Assembly: GCA_032622095.1 (NCBI GenBank)
Contig: CP136069.1
Location: forward strand, 124,641,450 to 124,705,449
Direction: 5' to 3'
Source: Siphonodentalium dalli
Lineage: Eukaryota; Mollusca; Scaphopoda; Gadilida; Siphonodentaliidae
Length of the DNA: 64,000 nucleotides
Shown here: in pieces, positions 11,838 through 23,465 of the stretch
How the letters are laid out: each line of letters opens with the position of its first letter
Position numbering within the stretch: the first letter of the stretch is position 1
Translations under genes and position numbers: made by a program
Notes under the pieces: generated by a model
Told to the model about the DNA's origin: nothing
The model's input: only the letters and a program-made list of their open reading frames with translations
Database searches by the model: none

Positions 11838-12768
11838 CAGACATGATATGGGCGTATCTGGAGGTTCTCCATCGGAGGTGTATACCTAGAAATTTTCAAC
11901 TGCATCGACCCCCCCCCCCCCCCCCAACCAGACCAATTAATTTGCACCCACCCCCTGGGGTTGAAATTTTCCAACTGATGCATCAGTTTTTCAATTGTTG
12001 GAAATGTCCAAATGATGGTCGTTACAGACCAAAATGTTTACCAAAAGTAGAAGAAAGTGGTACTGCTGATCTAAAAACTAAAAATTATCCACTATTTATT
12101 AGCTAGAATATCAATAAATGAGAACAAATTCAACCTATATGTGGTGTAAAATTTCGAACGAATGTTGTATCAGGTATGATATTGTGATATTTTTCACTAT
12201 TTATAATTCTTAGTAATGCATAACACGGAAATACAACGACGCATAGAATGTAATGGGAACCTCCGGAGAACTACACATTGTCGTAGCCCGCGGCTAGCAT
12301 TAGTTTTTGTGACTTTTTTGTATCGAGGCGCAAGCCGTGTCTTGTTGTAAAACATTGGTCTAGATTACATAACGGTCGTCCACGAAACACCGTGGCGACT
12401 CTGCACTCCTTATACATGTACTGTATAAAGAATTTGGCATGGGATTCTCAGGGAAGAAGAGAGCAGAAACCAAAGTACCTAAGTTATTGCTAAATCTTCT
12501 AAGAAACTATACTTCAACTATTATGTTTTTGTGCGGAATCCCACTTTATGTTATTGCTGCATTCTTCAATGACTGTTGTCAAGGAATATTAAATATTATC
12601 AACACATCACATCTTCAAGTTTATGCTGTATTACACAGTGAGCTAATTTCCCGACAACACGAAATCGTGCTCTCTCATACAGGCATGACATTTGTAAATG
12701 TTGAAATTTTTTACCAAAGTTGAGAGTGGTGAGACAACCCAACCCCAACCCCTATCGTCACGTCCCTG
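11838..12768. mobile_element. Relic of the hAT family seen at 20217
   Basis: Left part 11845-11905 ('ggaggttctccatcggaggtgta', then 'aattttcaactgca' and a C run) aligns with the start of the element at 20217. Parts near 11960-12175 ('ttttccaactgatg', 'tggtgtaaaatttcg') and the right end 12715-12768 ('gagacaaccc...cgtccctg') align with its 3' portion. The terminal CAGGG is degraded on the left and I cannot show a target duplication. Frame 12439-12723 sits inside and does not match the other copies, so it may be a later insertion or unique DNA. Confidence 0.5.
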
Positions 12769-12902
12769 TGTGGATTCAGTGTCGGTGTGCTTATCAATAA
12801 CAGCCTGTTCTTGCGACAGTCGGTAGGCGAACTCTCCATATATCTTTTGTCGCTGACAACGATATTTTAAGCTGTATACGCGACCACATTGTATATACGA
12901 AC

Positions 12903-13109
12903 TTGATTGACGAGGGAGATATACCAAATGCATCTCCCATCTTAAAATCCATCATGCCCACACGGTTGCAATTGGATCAGTCCAATCTATCAGATGACGT
13001 TATGGCGTTGATGGATGACAGTCTCAGACTGGATAACATGACAACGTCTGGCCTCATCAAGGGAACTTCTCCATCCCGATTTTACAGCGCTCGTTTCCGT
13101 GATAGATAA
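12903..13109 (+). other. Possible short coding remnant, unidentified
   Basis: A 68-codon plus-strand frame ends at TAA. It opens with a TTG codon, so a real start is not shown; if real, it would be a terminal exon or fragment. Its composition is more protein-like than surrounding frames (for example LDQSNLSDDVMALMDDSLRL) and ends in basic residues. I see no convincing splice acceptor upstream and recognise no domain. Chance remains the likelier explanation. Confidence 0.18.
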
Positions 13110-13117
13110 TTTTCACA

Positions 13118-14060
13118 CTCATTCTGCTTAGGCCTCATCTTCTGGGAAGTATCTGTAGTATAAAATTAACATTGTTTAAAAAAATATATATTGCCCCAGA
13201 TATTGACCCCGCGACAACCGGATCCTGAAATTAGAATAGTTGTGCTACATAAATATGGTGGTCGCTGAAATTCCCCTTTCTGGTGACACCTCGTGTAATG
13301 AGAGCCCATACTATTAGAATTGTGTTGATTTTGTGCCAATTTTATGTTACAATTCGAGTTTTTTTTTTTTTCAGATTTAGTTATTTGTATGCTGCTCAGA
13401 TATAACATATGTTTATAAAGCCCCCGCTCAAAATGAAGCCACCGTTTCGTGGGTAACTGTGCCCGAGCGGCCTTTTGTTGTTATACTGATATTTCGTGAA
13501 TTTGTCTACATCTCCAAAATTACGTATACGCATAATGTTTCCAAGCTGCAAATGAAAATGGATTTTCTCAAAATCTGTATGGAATACACGAGTATATATG
13601 GGAAGGGGTAACTCGAAATCTAGAGATCTTTTTCGATTTGGCAGCTGCACTAGTAGCATCCATTCGAGAAATGTTCTATTTCGATTTGAGAAAATGACGA
13701 TTTGGAGCCCCAAATTGTATTTATTAATGTTGTAGCTTTTGTCTCATTTGCCAAGCTTGCAAATAATGTGTCTGTCATTTGCAGTATGAGTTCCCCAGGG
13801 ATGCTATCCCGCACGAATTTAACCTCTGGGGACGTCATTCTGCTAAGGCCTCTTCTTCTGGGAAGTATCTGTAGTATAAAATTAACATTGTTTTTGATAG
13901 CTTTTTCACTTTTGGGAAGGTTCTATATCCCCAAATTTGCAGAAGATAAAATGCATAATCGAGGTGACTAATGTGTGAACATCACCAACTTCAATCTGAT
14001 GCTATATAGGTCTACCATATAGCAGTTGAGCCCTGGGCAGAATGAGGTTCCCAAGTGGTA
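13118..14060. repeat. Dispersed repeat with 'aggcctcatcttctgggaag' unit
   Basis: A block of about 55 bp ending 'tctgtagtataaaattaaca' occurs at 13118-13172 and again at 13838-13892. Associated phrases ('gggatgctatcccgcac', 'ctctggggacgtcattctgc', 'cagaatgaggttccc' at 14038) recur near 59440-59780, partly inverted. This looks like remnants of one palindromic MITE family. The plus frame 13702-13971 lies across it. Confidence 0.45.
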
Positions 14061-14069
14061 AAATTGGTG

Positions 14070-14750
14070 ACGCTAGCCCGCTTTGCGCTGATGTACTGAT
14101 GGTTAATTAGCAGCAAGGTTATTGGCAGGGCAGTCTACCTGAAGGAACACCTGATTTCCATTTTATATCGCAGGAAGTATCGAATAGTTTTCATACACAT
14201 TTTAGGCACGCGGTGTAGGTGTGGTCATATATGGCACGATGCTGTGTTAAATCTCCCCATGAGTGGCACGCACGATCCATACCCCTCTGTTAAGGATCAG
14301 ACGCGTGCACGTTTTGCCAAAATGTCCTGGTATTTCAAAATGGAATTTAGTATACAAATTTAATATACGAGCGATTATTGTGAGAAAATATTTAAGAACC
14401 ATCGACCCATTGGATATTGCAAACCTCATTTAGTTTACCTTTATGGCATGAAAAATATTTAAAATTTCACTGTTTTTCGGTACCGCGAACTTATGTAACA
14501 CAGATTCTTGTTCTTGTGTGTGTGGGTATAGGTTTTAATTATTCAAGTGATACTATGATTATACAATACCCAATATATCTCAGTCTGTCATGCGTGTGTA
14601 CTATATATACGATTGGATATGTCCCACAAAATAAAAGAAGGGGTGCATTATGTTAAATTCAGACTCGCATGCCATATCTTCCTTCTAAGTATAGTTAGAT
14701 AGCAAAATCAGAAATCTGAAATCGGATTTCTTGTATTCAGCCGCCTTACC
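14070..14750. other. Unique AT-rich DNA, no gene recognised
   Basis: No protein-like frame, tRNA or clear repeat was seen. Confidence 0.4.
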
Positions 14751-14754
14751 TTAA

Positions 14755-15010
14755 AGGCCAACTTAATTTTCGAACCCCAAGATCACAATATATAAAATAT
14801 ATGCCATAATAAATACAATTTTGAAAGAGGAAGCTCCAATACATTGTATTTTCAACATATTCGTTGTAAATAAACTGTGAACATGTGGTTTTGTTGAGAT
14901 ATCGACGTCTGTTCTGTGCTCAAGTTTCTGTACAAAGTCTATTATTTCCAATGGAAGGGGAATAACTTTTTCAGATATAGAGTTATTCCCCTTCCATTGA
15001 AAATATACTA
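14755..15010. mobile_element. TTAA MITE family B, left part with internal hairpin
   Basis: After TTAA (14751-14754) it starts AGGCCAACTTAATTTTCGAA, the family B end. A strong internal hairpin at about 14950-14997 pairs 'caatggaaggggaataact' with 'agttattccccttccattg'. The same hairpin occurs near 44800-44866 in another family B member. No matching right end is present. Confidence 0.6.
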
Positions 15011-15169
15011 TAATAGATGGTCGGCGTCATACTGAAACTGAATAACGGATTATAAGTCCGCTATGGCTTATTTCAGAATCAAATAATCCAATATGAACCT
15101 ATGTGAATAGTATTATAATACTAGTCGATAACGAACACATTTGCGCGAGGATACGTTGACCAACAAAGC

Positions 15170-15330
15170 TAGCTGATATCGATTTTTGAAATTTGTTATT
15201 TCCCGAGATATGTAATTTTTGGCGGCCTGGCAAATATTCGTCAAGTCGACGACCTCTGACCAAATTGCAGATGAAGATGGATAACTCGAAAATCAAGTGT
15301 CTTTGGGTGTTAGATATTTTACAATCCGGC
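15170..15330 (-). mobile_element. TTAA MITE family A fragment
   Basis: Read on the minus strand, 'ttgattttcgagttatccat', 'cttcatctgcaatttg', 'gacgaatatttgcc' and 'aacaaatttcaaaaatcgat' match 43430-43535 in order. It is a partial, diverged copy without ends. Confidence 0.5.
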
Positions 15331-15452
15331 CAAATTTTATTGAACAAAATGTTGATAAATAACACGTTTTGTTGAATTTTATACTATAGGTGACTATATA
15401 TATACTATAGCATTATTTTTGGGCTATTAATCGATTTTGATAACTCAGGCAG

Positions 15453-15481
15453 TTGTTGTTGTTGTTGTTGTTGTTGTTGTT
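15453..15481. repeat. (GTT)n microsatellite
   Basis: About nine to ten perfect GTT triplets. Confidence 0.95.
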
Positions 15482-16440
15482 GGAATATGATGATATGGCG
15501 ACCATCGAATCGGATGGAGTACATTTAAGGGCATTACTTCAGCAACAGTGTGAAAATGATCATATTAGTGTGAACTAACCATGACTTGTGTTCTATATTA
15601 TAATAACCGGTACGTATGATTCACCCCTATTTGTTAACTGGTATTGATTATTTACGGTTTAAGGGGGTGTCACCCTCCTCTATTAGTGTGGTCGCTTGGG
15701 GAAACGTTGTTATCCAAGCGTCCAATGGTTGTCTATACTACATGTTCTAGAAATAAGTCATTATACGAAATATCTTGGCACGGGAATTACGCCGTTATAC
15801 CAGTTTGCGTTAAATTAGAGTACGGGAGCGAATAGAGTGACATTATTCAATCGTGACCATGAAATGGCTGTCAAAATTGCCGCAACTCCAAGCCATACCA
15901 CGAAGAAAGCAACATATTGGATAACCACATAGGAGTGAAAATACGTATTGGTAATATACAGTTCGGTTATTAAATATCTGTAAAGGTACACACATCATTA
16001 AAACAGATCAATCTGGAAGATCTATCGGCCACTGACTGCACCGCAAGTCAAACCCCCAACGATTTACGTTTTTAAAGTTTGGGTGTTCTGCTTATCCAAC
16101 ATCCAAATGTCGGGCCAAAAATAATAATATTGGGCATACAAACGCACAAACTAATGTTTCGCCTCACATTGCATGGTAGTTTCATTCGGCATGTTGATTA
16201 ATTTTTGAATGTAACGGCGAAATTTAAGTGCATACTCTAGCGGTATAAATACTAGTTATATTTCCGGAATTGTGAACACTCTCGGTGATAATAAACCATA
16301 CACATATGTCGCAATGATTATTATGCTATAAAGAAACACACATATCTTCAACAGATTAGCACCGCAGCTCACCAGAGCAAAGAGACGGTACATCGTACAT
16401 TGTATGTAAGACCAATTTTCATGCTGCTACCAAACCGGTT
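15482..16440. other. AT-rich DNA, no gene recognised
   Basis: Short frames only; no repeat structure or conserved motif that I can support. Confidence 0.4.
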
Positions 16441-16452
16441 TCTTAGTAGGCA

Positions 16453-16758
16453 GGGGGCCTCGGTGGCTCAATCGGTTAGGGGTACAACTCCAAGCCATTT
16501 CGCCCTCCAGCGCTGGCGATTATGGTTCAAATCCACATGTTTCCATCGTGGACTTTGTAACTCGAAATCGTTATCTGGTGGAGTTACTCGCCGATGGCCG
16601 GTGGTTTGCTGCACATGGTTGACGAGTTTATCAGCCATTGAAATCACTGTTAGATTAGTCGCAAGTGTGCGGATTTCCTCCACCACTAAAACTGGCAATG
16701 TCGTGATATGGCCTTAGTGGCTAAAGCGACAATAAACCCCAATCAATCAATCAATCAA
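16453..16758 (+). mobile_element. Full-length tRNA-derived SINE, 306 bp
   Basis: A 12-bp target duplication TCTTAGTAGGCA flanks it exactly (16441-16452 and 16759-16770). The 5' head carries pol III promoter boxes: A box TGGCTCAATCGG (16464-16475) and B box GGTTCAAATCC (16524-16534). The body ends 'agtggctaaagcgacaataa' followed by 'acccc' and an (ATCA)n tail, typical of tRNA SINEs mobilised by a partner LINE. The longer open frame across it is an artefact. Intact boundaries suggest a relatively young insertion. A relative with the same 3' tail but a different head lies on the minus strand at 57036-57328. Confidence 0.9.
16464..16534 (+). promoter_or_regulatory. Internal pol III promoter (A and B boxes) of the SINE
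   Basis: TGGCTCAATCGG matches the tRNA A box and GGTTCAAATCC the B box. They start 60 bp apart, longer than in most tRNA genes but tolerated in SINE heads. Confidence 0.7.
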
Positions 16759-17113
16759 TCTTAGTAGGCAATTTTTTTCAAATTATTTCAGTCGCCAATG
16801 CACACTATTAGTTTTCAGTATATTTTTGTTTGAAAATATCTTATCATTACCACCCACGTAATCGTAAACGTTGTGACGGGTTTGAAGCAATCGTAGTAAG
16901 TTTCGCGTAAATGTGGCATTGTTGAGTTCAACCAAATATAATTTCCAGGTATAAACACAGCCTCTGTCACAGAGTATGTAGGCAATTTTGGTCAGAAGTT
17001 CTGAATTTATAGAAGATAGTCTATGACACTCCTTTGTGTTTTAATAAATTTAGTTCATGGTATACCACCAAGCATTCTTGTAATAAAAGTGAAATATTCG
17101 TGTTATCAATTAA

Positions 17114-17704
17114 AGGGGTACTGTACCCAAGATGTTGTTGTTGGTTTCTATAATCCCCGAGTCGGAGAATAAGGTAACAACTTTTCCACTCTTTGAAAGT
17201 CTGTTGAGTACGAAGTAGTGTTACGGATGGCAAATTTACCGGAATGCAAAAATACAAATGGTCGTTGTCGAGTAATTTTTGTACAGTTTTCACCAAATGA
17301 ATCAAATAAAAATTATATTATATGCATAGTAGTCCCATATACTCATTTAAGTTATTGTATCGTCACTAGTCAATGAGTGGCTTGAGTTTTCTCCCCGTAT
17401 AAGCATAATGTTTCAAACGACCGTGTGTGCAATGGGTTTACTAATCCAGTATCCCTCAATTATAATTTGATTACGTTTTGTACACGGAAATTCGTATTTT
17501 AATTTACGCCATTTTATGGCTCCAGCCATAAATTCAATTTATATTAAATTATTAACTTTTAAATTATTAAATTTTAAGTTAGCCTATTAACCTGAGCGTT
17601 TACAGAATACATCTTCGACTCAAATTACTTATGTTTCTATATAGTATCGATAATAGATCGTTGTTATCACCGGAAATTTATTGAAAATGGCGTACAGTAC
17701 CCCT
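17114..17704. mobile_element. TTAA MITE family C, copy 1, 591 bp
   Basis: Flanked by TTAA (17110-17113, 17705-17708). Both ends start AGGGGTACTGTAC, itself almost palindromic. Reverse-complemented, the right half ('aataaatttccggtgataac', 'atttgagtcgaagatgtatt', 'tatggctggagccataaaat') aligns with the left half of copy 2 at 43637-44266. No transposase; piggyBac-like by TTAA and ends. The minus frame 17021-17305 crosses the left boundary and is chance. Confidence 0.85.
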
Positions 17705-17708
17705 TTAA

Positions 17709-18351
17709 TCTGAGGCAACTGTGACTACTATTTTGAGATACGGACAATAGGATCTACTCATTTTACCCAGTACCGTACTATATGAATATCTTTCATACCG
17801 TTTTATAGCAGTTAATTTTGAAAGGTGTATACTGTAGATATAAAAATAGATGATGATCGGTCACATTCGTGAGACTGTTCTGAGTACACATATTTCTGCT
17901 TCTAAAATAGATCGCATAGTCAATACATCCATATTAAATCCCATTTAGCTGTTTAATTACACATAGGCCTATATCACACGATTCAAGATAAGCAGTACAG
18001 ATAAAACTGCATTATTTGTCCGTTTCGGGGAGCCCAAAAGTCCAGCTTTAACCGTTTCACAAGACCCTTATTTCGCTTGCTCTCTCGTGAGATACATTAG
18101 AGAGAATTCGAACATTTCTTAATCTAAAGATTCTCTTATACTCTGCAATCATTCTTCCTCGCATAATTCGAGCGTTTGCTCACTCGGATAGGACTAGCTA
18201 TTCAATTTTGCACAAATGTAAATTGCATTATATTTTGTCAATTTTGGCGGCCATTTTAGGAAAGACATTCTACATATATGGTTTACGACTAAGCATTGTT
18301 AATGTATATTTCAATTTACTATGAACTTGGCATTGCCAGATAACATAGGCA
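17709..18351. other. AT-rich DNA, no gene recognised
   Basis: No repeat or protein-like frame seen. Confidence 0.4.
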
Positions 18352-18696
18352 TTATGGACGCCATCTTTGATCCTGAATTTTCACATGAGCGGATTTTCGA
18401 TATGTTGTTCCTGGTGTTTTTTCCGCATCGAATGACACCAAAATTAGCTTGTATCCAATTTCTTCCGGGTTCAACTCTCCCACGACCAAACTATATATGC
18501 AGTATATGCATGCATCTCGCCTGGGACTAATATAGTTCCAGGTCTCGCCGACGGAACCATCGGGAAATAGCTTTATTGTTGACGACCTGGTATCGTTATT
18601 TAGATATGAGCGATTATAGAACACATCGATATAGGGAAGTGAATGCCATGAGCCTTTCATTAACTGGGTATACCAACACCACACATTAAACGCCAT
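18352..18696 (-). CDS. Orphan 114-codon frame, hypothetical protein
   Basis: An uninterrupted minus-strand frame starts with ATG in a favourable context (AAG before, G after) and ends at TAA. Of the uninterrupted frames in this window its translation reads most like a real protein: balanced composition with Trp, Cys, Pro and Gly in plausible places (for example SLPYIDVFYNRSYLNNDTRS, KLFPDGSVGETWNYISP, VVGELNPEEIGYKLILVSF). I see no signal peptide, membrane segment or known motif and cannot name a family. It overlaps no recognised repeat. It could be a single-exon small gene, a first exon whose donor I have not identified, or chance. No matching downstream exon was found. Confidence 0.3.
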   Translation of the reverse strand: MAFNVWCWYTQLMKGSWHSLPYIDVFYNRSYLNNDTRSSTIKLFPDGSVGETWNYISPRRDACIYCIYSLVVGELNPEEIGYKLILVSFDAEKTPGTTYRKSAHVKIQDQRWRP

Positions 18697-20208
18697 CTTA
18701 CATAAAATAATCGAATTCCAATCTCGCAGTTATGGCAGCATCGAAATCGGAGATGAGCTCACACGGAAGCCTCATCCCCACTTCAGAGCCATAAAAATAT
18801 AAGAATTGTCAGTTTCTGTCACACGAGTGTACGCACACGGTGATTTAAGACGAGTCGGTCAAAGGTCAAGCACAGAGTTTATCGATTCGTCTAATGCATT
18901 CTGGGAACACAAAGCGGAGGGATATATAGCTATGTTTTACGAGCATTGCTTCCACATATATTGCCATCGCAGTGAATTATCCAACACTGAAAGCTCTATC
19001 GAATTCTGGTCTGCAAGACTGCAACGCGCAGCGTGCCATAATACACACCTGCATGGCTAATTGGTCCTGCTAATTTGGTATTATGCTGGTGGGTCCTGCT
19101 GAATTGCTATTATGCTGTAGGTCAAGCTGATGATGTTAAGAAAATGTAGCGTTATTTTTTTCAAAAGTTGTCTACAATCCTTTACATTCCATAATAGAAT
19201 TTCTCAAAATCTATCTGGAATGTCTTTTTTGTTTGTGGTAAAATTAATGTAATTATTGTGACAGCACAGGTCCCTAAAACAAAATAACTACTCCATACCA
19301 ACAATGTATATATTGTGTGGGGTCATTGTTTTGTTTTTGGACTTGTGCCAAGAGCTACTGCAAAACACTGCTGTTTAGGAGTGCAGTTTATATCCATGCA
19401 ATATGTATCTGGACATCATGAAAGGAAACTTATTTGTTCTTGATTCAAGAAATGTCATTAGAAATACAACCACCCATAAATAATGTTCTATATTTTGAGC
19501 ATTTTCACGTCAATCAGGCTAGCTGTTCAATGCAAAATTGGGATGAGATTACTTCTAGGTCATTGGTATATATTAGTTACCAAATCGAAGCTGACCGCCA
19601 TATTTCTTAACACTGTGACAGTTGTCTAGCTGCTTGTTCACTGCTTGAAAATCAAACATTTTGTTTGTTTTGGGCTGAAGTAATTATGGCTGGTTTATTC
19701 TTCGTTGTAATACGTGGGCGTATGATGGTATAGCATGTAACTAAACAACGATAATCAATTTAACGATGTTCTTGTTTTGTGAAATTCTAAGTTATTCAAG
19801 CAACGCTTGGTAAATTAATATTTGATCAACCTCTCAAATTAGTTTAGCCTTTTAACACTTTCTATAAAAGTGTACATTGCAAGACCCCTCGTGTTTATTT
19901 GGAGAGGTGTGCGGATAATAAAAGCAGACGACAGACAGAAAACATATACTACAGGAGCAGAATGATTCATAGTCATTTGTGGGAAATATCCAGATAATAA
20001 GTTCAACGAACGACCATGAACTTATAATCTGAACATTTCCTAACAGAACCACTCGTCAATGAGTATGTATTATACAAAGTGTTAATAACTGTTCAGAATA
20101 TATTTCCAACGAAGGTGGTGATAATGTGAAATTCAAGATTTTTGCTGCATTGATCTAGAGATATTCTTTATTGAAAATGTCTTGCAGTTCTTGTATTGAT
20201 CTATAGTA
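18697..20208. other. AT-rich DNA, no gene recognised; small tandem repeat
   Basis: Around 19062-19130 a roughly 35-bp phrase ('ggtcctgctaatttggtattatgctg') recurs two to three times with changes. The plus frame 18806-19060 shows no domain. Otherwise featureless. Confidence 0.4.
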
Positions 20209-20216
20209 TGTAAAAC

Positions 20217-21435
20217 CAGGGATGTGGCTAGAGGGTCTCCGCTGGGGGGTGTCCACCTTGGGAATTTCCAACTGCACCCCCCCCCCCCCTTGAGTCGGAA
20301 TCACACCAACACAACTTTTTGCATAATTCCATTTGCACCCCCTCCCCCCCCCCTTGAGTCGGAATCACACCAACAACACAACTTTTTGCATAATTCCATT
20401 TGCACCCCCCCCCCCCTTGAGTCGGAATCACACCAACACAACTTTTTGCATAATTCCATTTGCACCCCCCCCCCCTCCCCTTGTACCTCATGCTCAGGCC
20501 TAATTTCCTATATATTCATAAGCCATGCTTCTATTTTCCCGGTATGAGAACATTAAGATATTTTAACCTGAAAATTGCCCCCAAAAAAACAACTAGTGAT
20601 CTAATTCCAGACAAATGCACACAGCTACCGACAACAGACCAGGAAACACCGGGCCGACCATGGTTGTTTGGCCCGGTGTGAGAAAATTTTGAAATCTATA
20701 CAAGAAAATCGCAAATCCTAGCATCTAGACTGGCCTCAACTGAAGCTTTCCTAGTGTTGGAAATTTCAAACCTCATGCTCCCCTTCAGGTTGGAAAATTC
20801 TTCAACTGATGACCATTTATGTCTACAAGTTTGACCAAATGTAGTAAAATATTGTTTTGCTAAACTAATTAGCAGTTTCGTATTGGCCATGTGGATGGGG
20901 CAATGACACACCGGGCCGACCATGGTTCGGCCCGGTGTGCGAAAATTTTGAAATCTGAACAAGAAAATCGCAAAATCCTAACATCTAGACTAGCCTCAAG
21001 CCTTCCTACTTTTGGAAATTTCCAACTGATGACAATTCCGATGACAATGTTGACCAATTGTATGACAATATTGTTTTCTTAAATTAACTAGAAGTTTTTG
21101 ACTGGCCACGGGGGAGGGACCAGGACACAAGCTTTCCAAGTGTTGGAAATTTCCAACCTGTCACCCCCTAAGGTTGGAAAATTTCCAACTGATGACCATT
21201 TCTGTCAAAAATTTCTGACAAAAAATAGGAACATATGCAAATATTGGTCGAAAAACAATAAATTCCCCATAATAAATTGTTTTATAATCAAACTACAAGA
21301 ACATTTTCAACCTATTGTTGGTGTGAAATTTCGTTGTGGCAGGTATGAAATTTCCAACTATTGAAAATATAGCTCTCTGCTGGGGGGGGGGTGAGACACC
21401 CCCCACACACCCCCCCCCCTCTAGCCACATCCCTG
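20217..21435. mobile_element. Non-autonomous hAT element, copy 1, 1219 bp
   Basis: It has perfect 19-bp terminal inverted repeats CAGGGATGTGGCTAGAGGG and an 8-bp target duplication TGTAAAAC (20209-20216, 21436-21443), diagnostic for hAT. Near the left end, three copies of a roughly 60-bp unit ('ttgagtcggaatcacacc...catttgcacccc') follow one another. The interior repeats 'gttggaaatttccaac' phrases and two GC-rich hairpins (near 20648 and 20907). No transposase frame exists. This copy supplies the uninterrupted reference for the nested copy at 25296-34159; near 20971 it reads 'cctaacatctagac', the empty site for the 5.84-kb insertion there. Confidence 0.92.
20907..20939. repeat. GC-rich hairpin inside the hAT element
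   Basis: Thirteen bases CACACCGGGCCGA pair perfectly with TCGGCCCGGTGTG across a 7-base loop. The same hairpin is at 25861-25893 in copy 2, and imperfect versions lie near 20648 and 25600, always followed by 'gaaaattttgaaa'. It is a conserved internal structure of this family. Confidence 0.8.
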
Positions 21436-21443
21436 TGTAAAAC

Positions 21444-21849
21444 GTACATCAATGCCTTAATAAGACAAGATTGGATTCTCCCCTCAGCCGGGTGGGGTGG
21501 ATTCATGGACATAGGGAAGCAGTTCTATTCCTCCCTCCCAGTTAACGTAAACGTCAAACCTTGGAAAATCGAGAGTAATAATAATGAAGGTTGGAGGAAT
21601 GTAAACTTTTCCAAATTCGAATTACTTGAACTGTGTTGTTGCTGGTAAACCTACATACTAAATTTCAATCCATTCAGTTGAGACTATCCAAAGTTATCAT
21701 CCGGAAACCAGAACAGACAACATAATACGTCCGGTTTAAAACAAAGTCTTATATAAACGTAGCTCAAACATAAGCTTTATACAAACTACGTCGCGGAATG
21801 CTTTAATATCTTAATCATAAACATATATACACTGTTACAACATAGTCAT
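21444..21849. other. Unique DNA between the hAT element and the ATC array
   Basis: No gene. At about 21658-21685 'actaaatttcaatccattca' again resembles the AAATTT-centred core of other families, suggesting an old repeat fragment. Confidence 0.4.
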
Positions 21850-23465
21850 CGTCATCTTCAATTTGTCCTCATCATCATCATCATCATCATCGTCGTCGTC
21901 GTCGTCATCATCTTTATTATGATAATCTTCACCATTATCTTCATTATCATCATCATCATCATCATTATCATAGTTTTCATCATCATAATCATCATCAGCA
22001 TCGTCATCGTCATCATCATCATCACCATCACCATCTGCTTCGTTGTCATCATCACCACCGCCATCATTAGAAGGCTTATCGTCATCATCATTATCGTCGT
22101 CACCGCTATCATCATCATCCTCAACTATTATCAACAATATCATCGATCGTCGGCATCAACACTCGCCATCAGTACGTATTTACGTCACCATCATCGTCAC
22201 CATCATCATTATCATCGCCATCATCATCTTCATCATTGTCACCATTATCATGCAGTCATCATCATCACAATCGTAATCGCCGCTATAATCATCCTCAACT
22301 ATCATCATCCATATCATCGTCGTCATAAACACCCGTCATCAGTACGTGTTCACCTCATCGTCATCGGCATCGTCATCATTATCATCGCCATCATCATCAT
22401 CAGCATCACCACCACTATCATGCAACCATCATAATCTGATTAATCAACAACGTATACTCGCCATTTCATCATCGTCATCACCACCATCCTCATCATCAGC
22501 ATAAGCAACATCGTCGTCATCATCATCATCATCATCATCTTTGTCATGAACACCCGTCATCAGTACGTGTTCACCTCATCGTCATCGGCATCGTCATCAT
22601 TATCATCGCCATCGTCATCATCATCATCATCACCACTATCATGCACCATCATAATCTGATTAACCAACAACGTACTCGCCATTTCATCATCGTCATCACC
22701 ACCATCCTCATCATCAGCAACATCGTCGTCATCTTTGTCATGAACACCCGCCATCAGTACGTGTTTACCTCACCGTTATCGGCATCATCATCATCATTAT
22801 TATCAGCGTTATTGCCACCATCATCATCATCATCATCATTATCACCACCACCATCATGCAACCATCATAATCTGATTAATCAACAACGTACTCGCCATTT
22901 CATCATCGTCATCACCACCATCCTCATCATCAGCATCATCATCTTTGTCATGAACACCCGCCATCAGTACGTGTTTACCTCACCGTTATCGGCATCATCA
23001 TCATCATTATTATCAGCGTTATTGCCACCATCATCATCATCATCATTATCACCACCACCATCATGCAACCATCATAATCTGATTAATCAACAACGTACTC
23101 GCCATTTCATCATCGTCATCACCACCATCCTCATCATCAGCATCATCATCTTTGTCATGAACACCCGCCATCAGTTCGTGTTTACCCCACCGTCATCGGC
23201 ATCATCATCATCACCATCATTATCAGCGTTTTCGCCATCATCATCATCATTATCGTTATCATCACCACTATCATGCAATCATCATAATCTGATTAATCAA
23301 CAACGTACTCGCCATTTCATCATCGTCATCACCACCATCCTCATCATCAGCATCACCAACATCGTCGTCGTCATCATCATCATCATCTTTGTCATCGTTA
23401 TTAGTATCGTCATCGTCGTCATAATCCCCATTATCATCACCACCGTCGTTATTTGTCTATCGTTT
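21850..23465. repeat. Large ATC-type satellite with compound units of about 200-220 bp
   Basis: About 1.6 kb is dominated by ATC/ATT/GTC triplets. From about 22330 a higher-order unit appears, marked by 'tcagtacgtgttcacctca' and 'ctgattaatcaacaacgta'; the latter phrase recurs near 22435, 22655, 22873, 23077 and 23290. The long frames across it (His-, Ile- or Asp-rich) are artefacts of triplet periodicity. Array length is likely polymorphic. Confidence 0.9.

Noticed and set aside
12439-12723. A 94-codon frame with hydrophobic stretch
   Set aside because: It lies inside or next to a degraded hAT relic and has no recognisable family; membrane-like content is common in AT-rich chance frames.
16400-16717. 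A 105-codon frame
   Set aside because: It reads through a complete tRNA-derived SINE with its target duplication.
18806-19060. An 84-codon plus-strand frame next to the 18.35-kb minus frame, suggesting a divergent gene pair
   Set aside because: No domain, start context or promoter evidence supports it.
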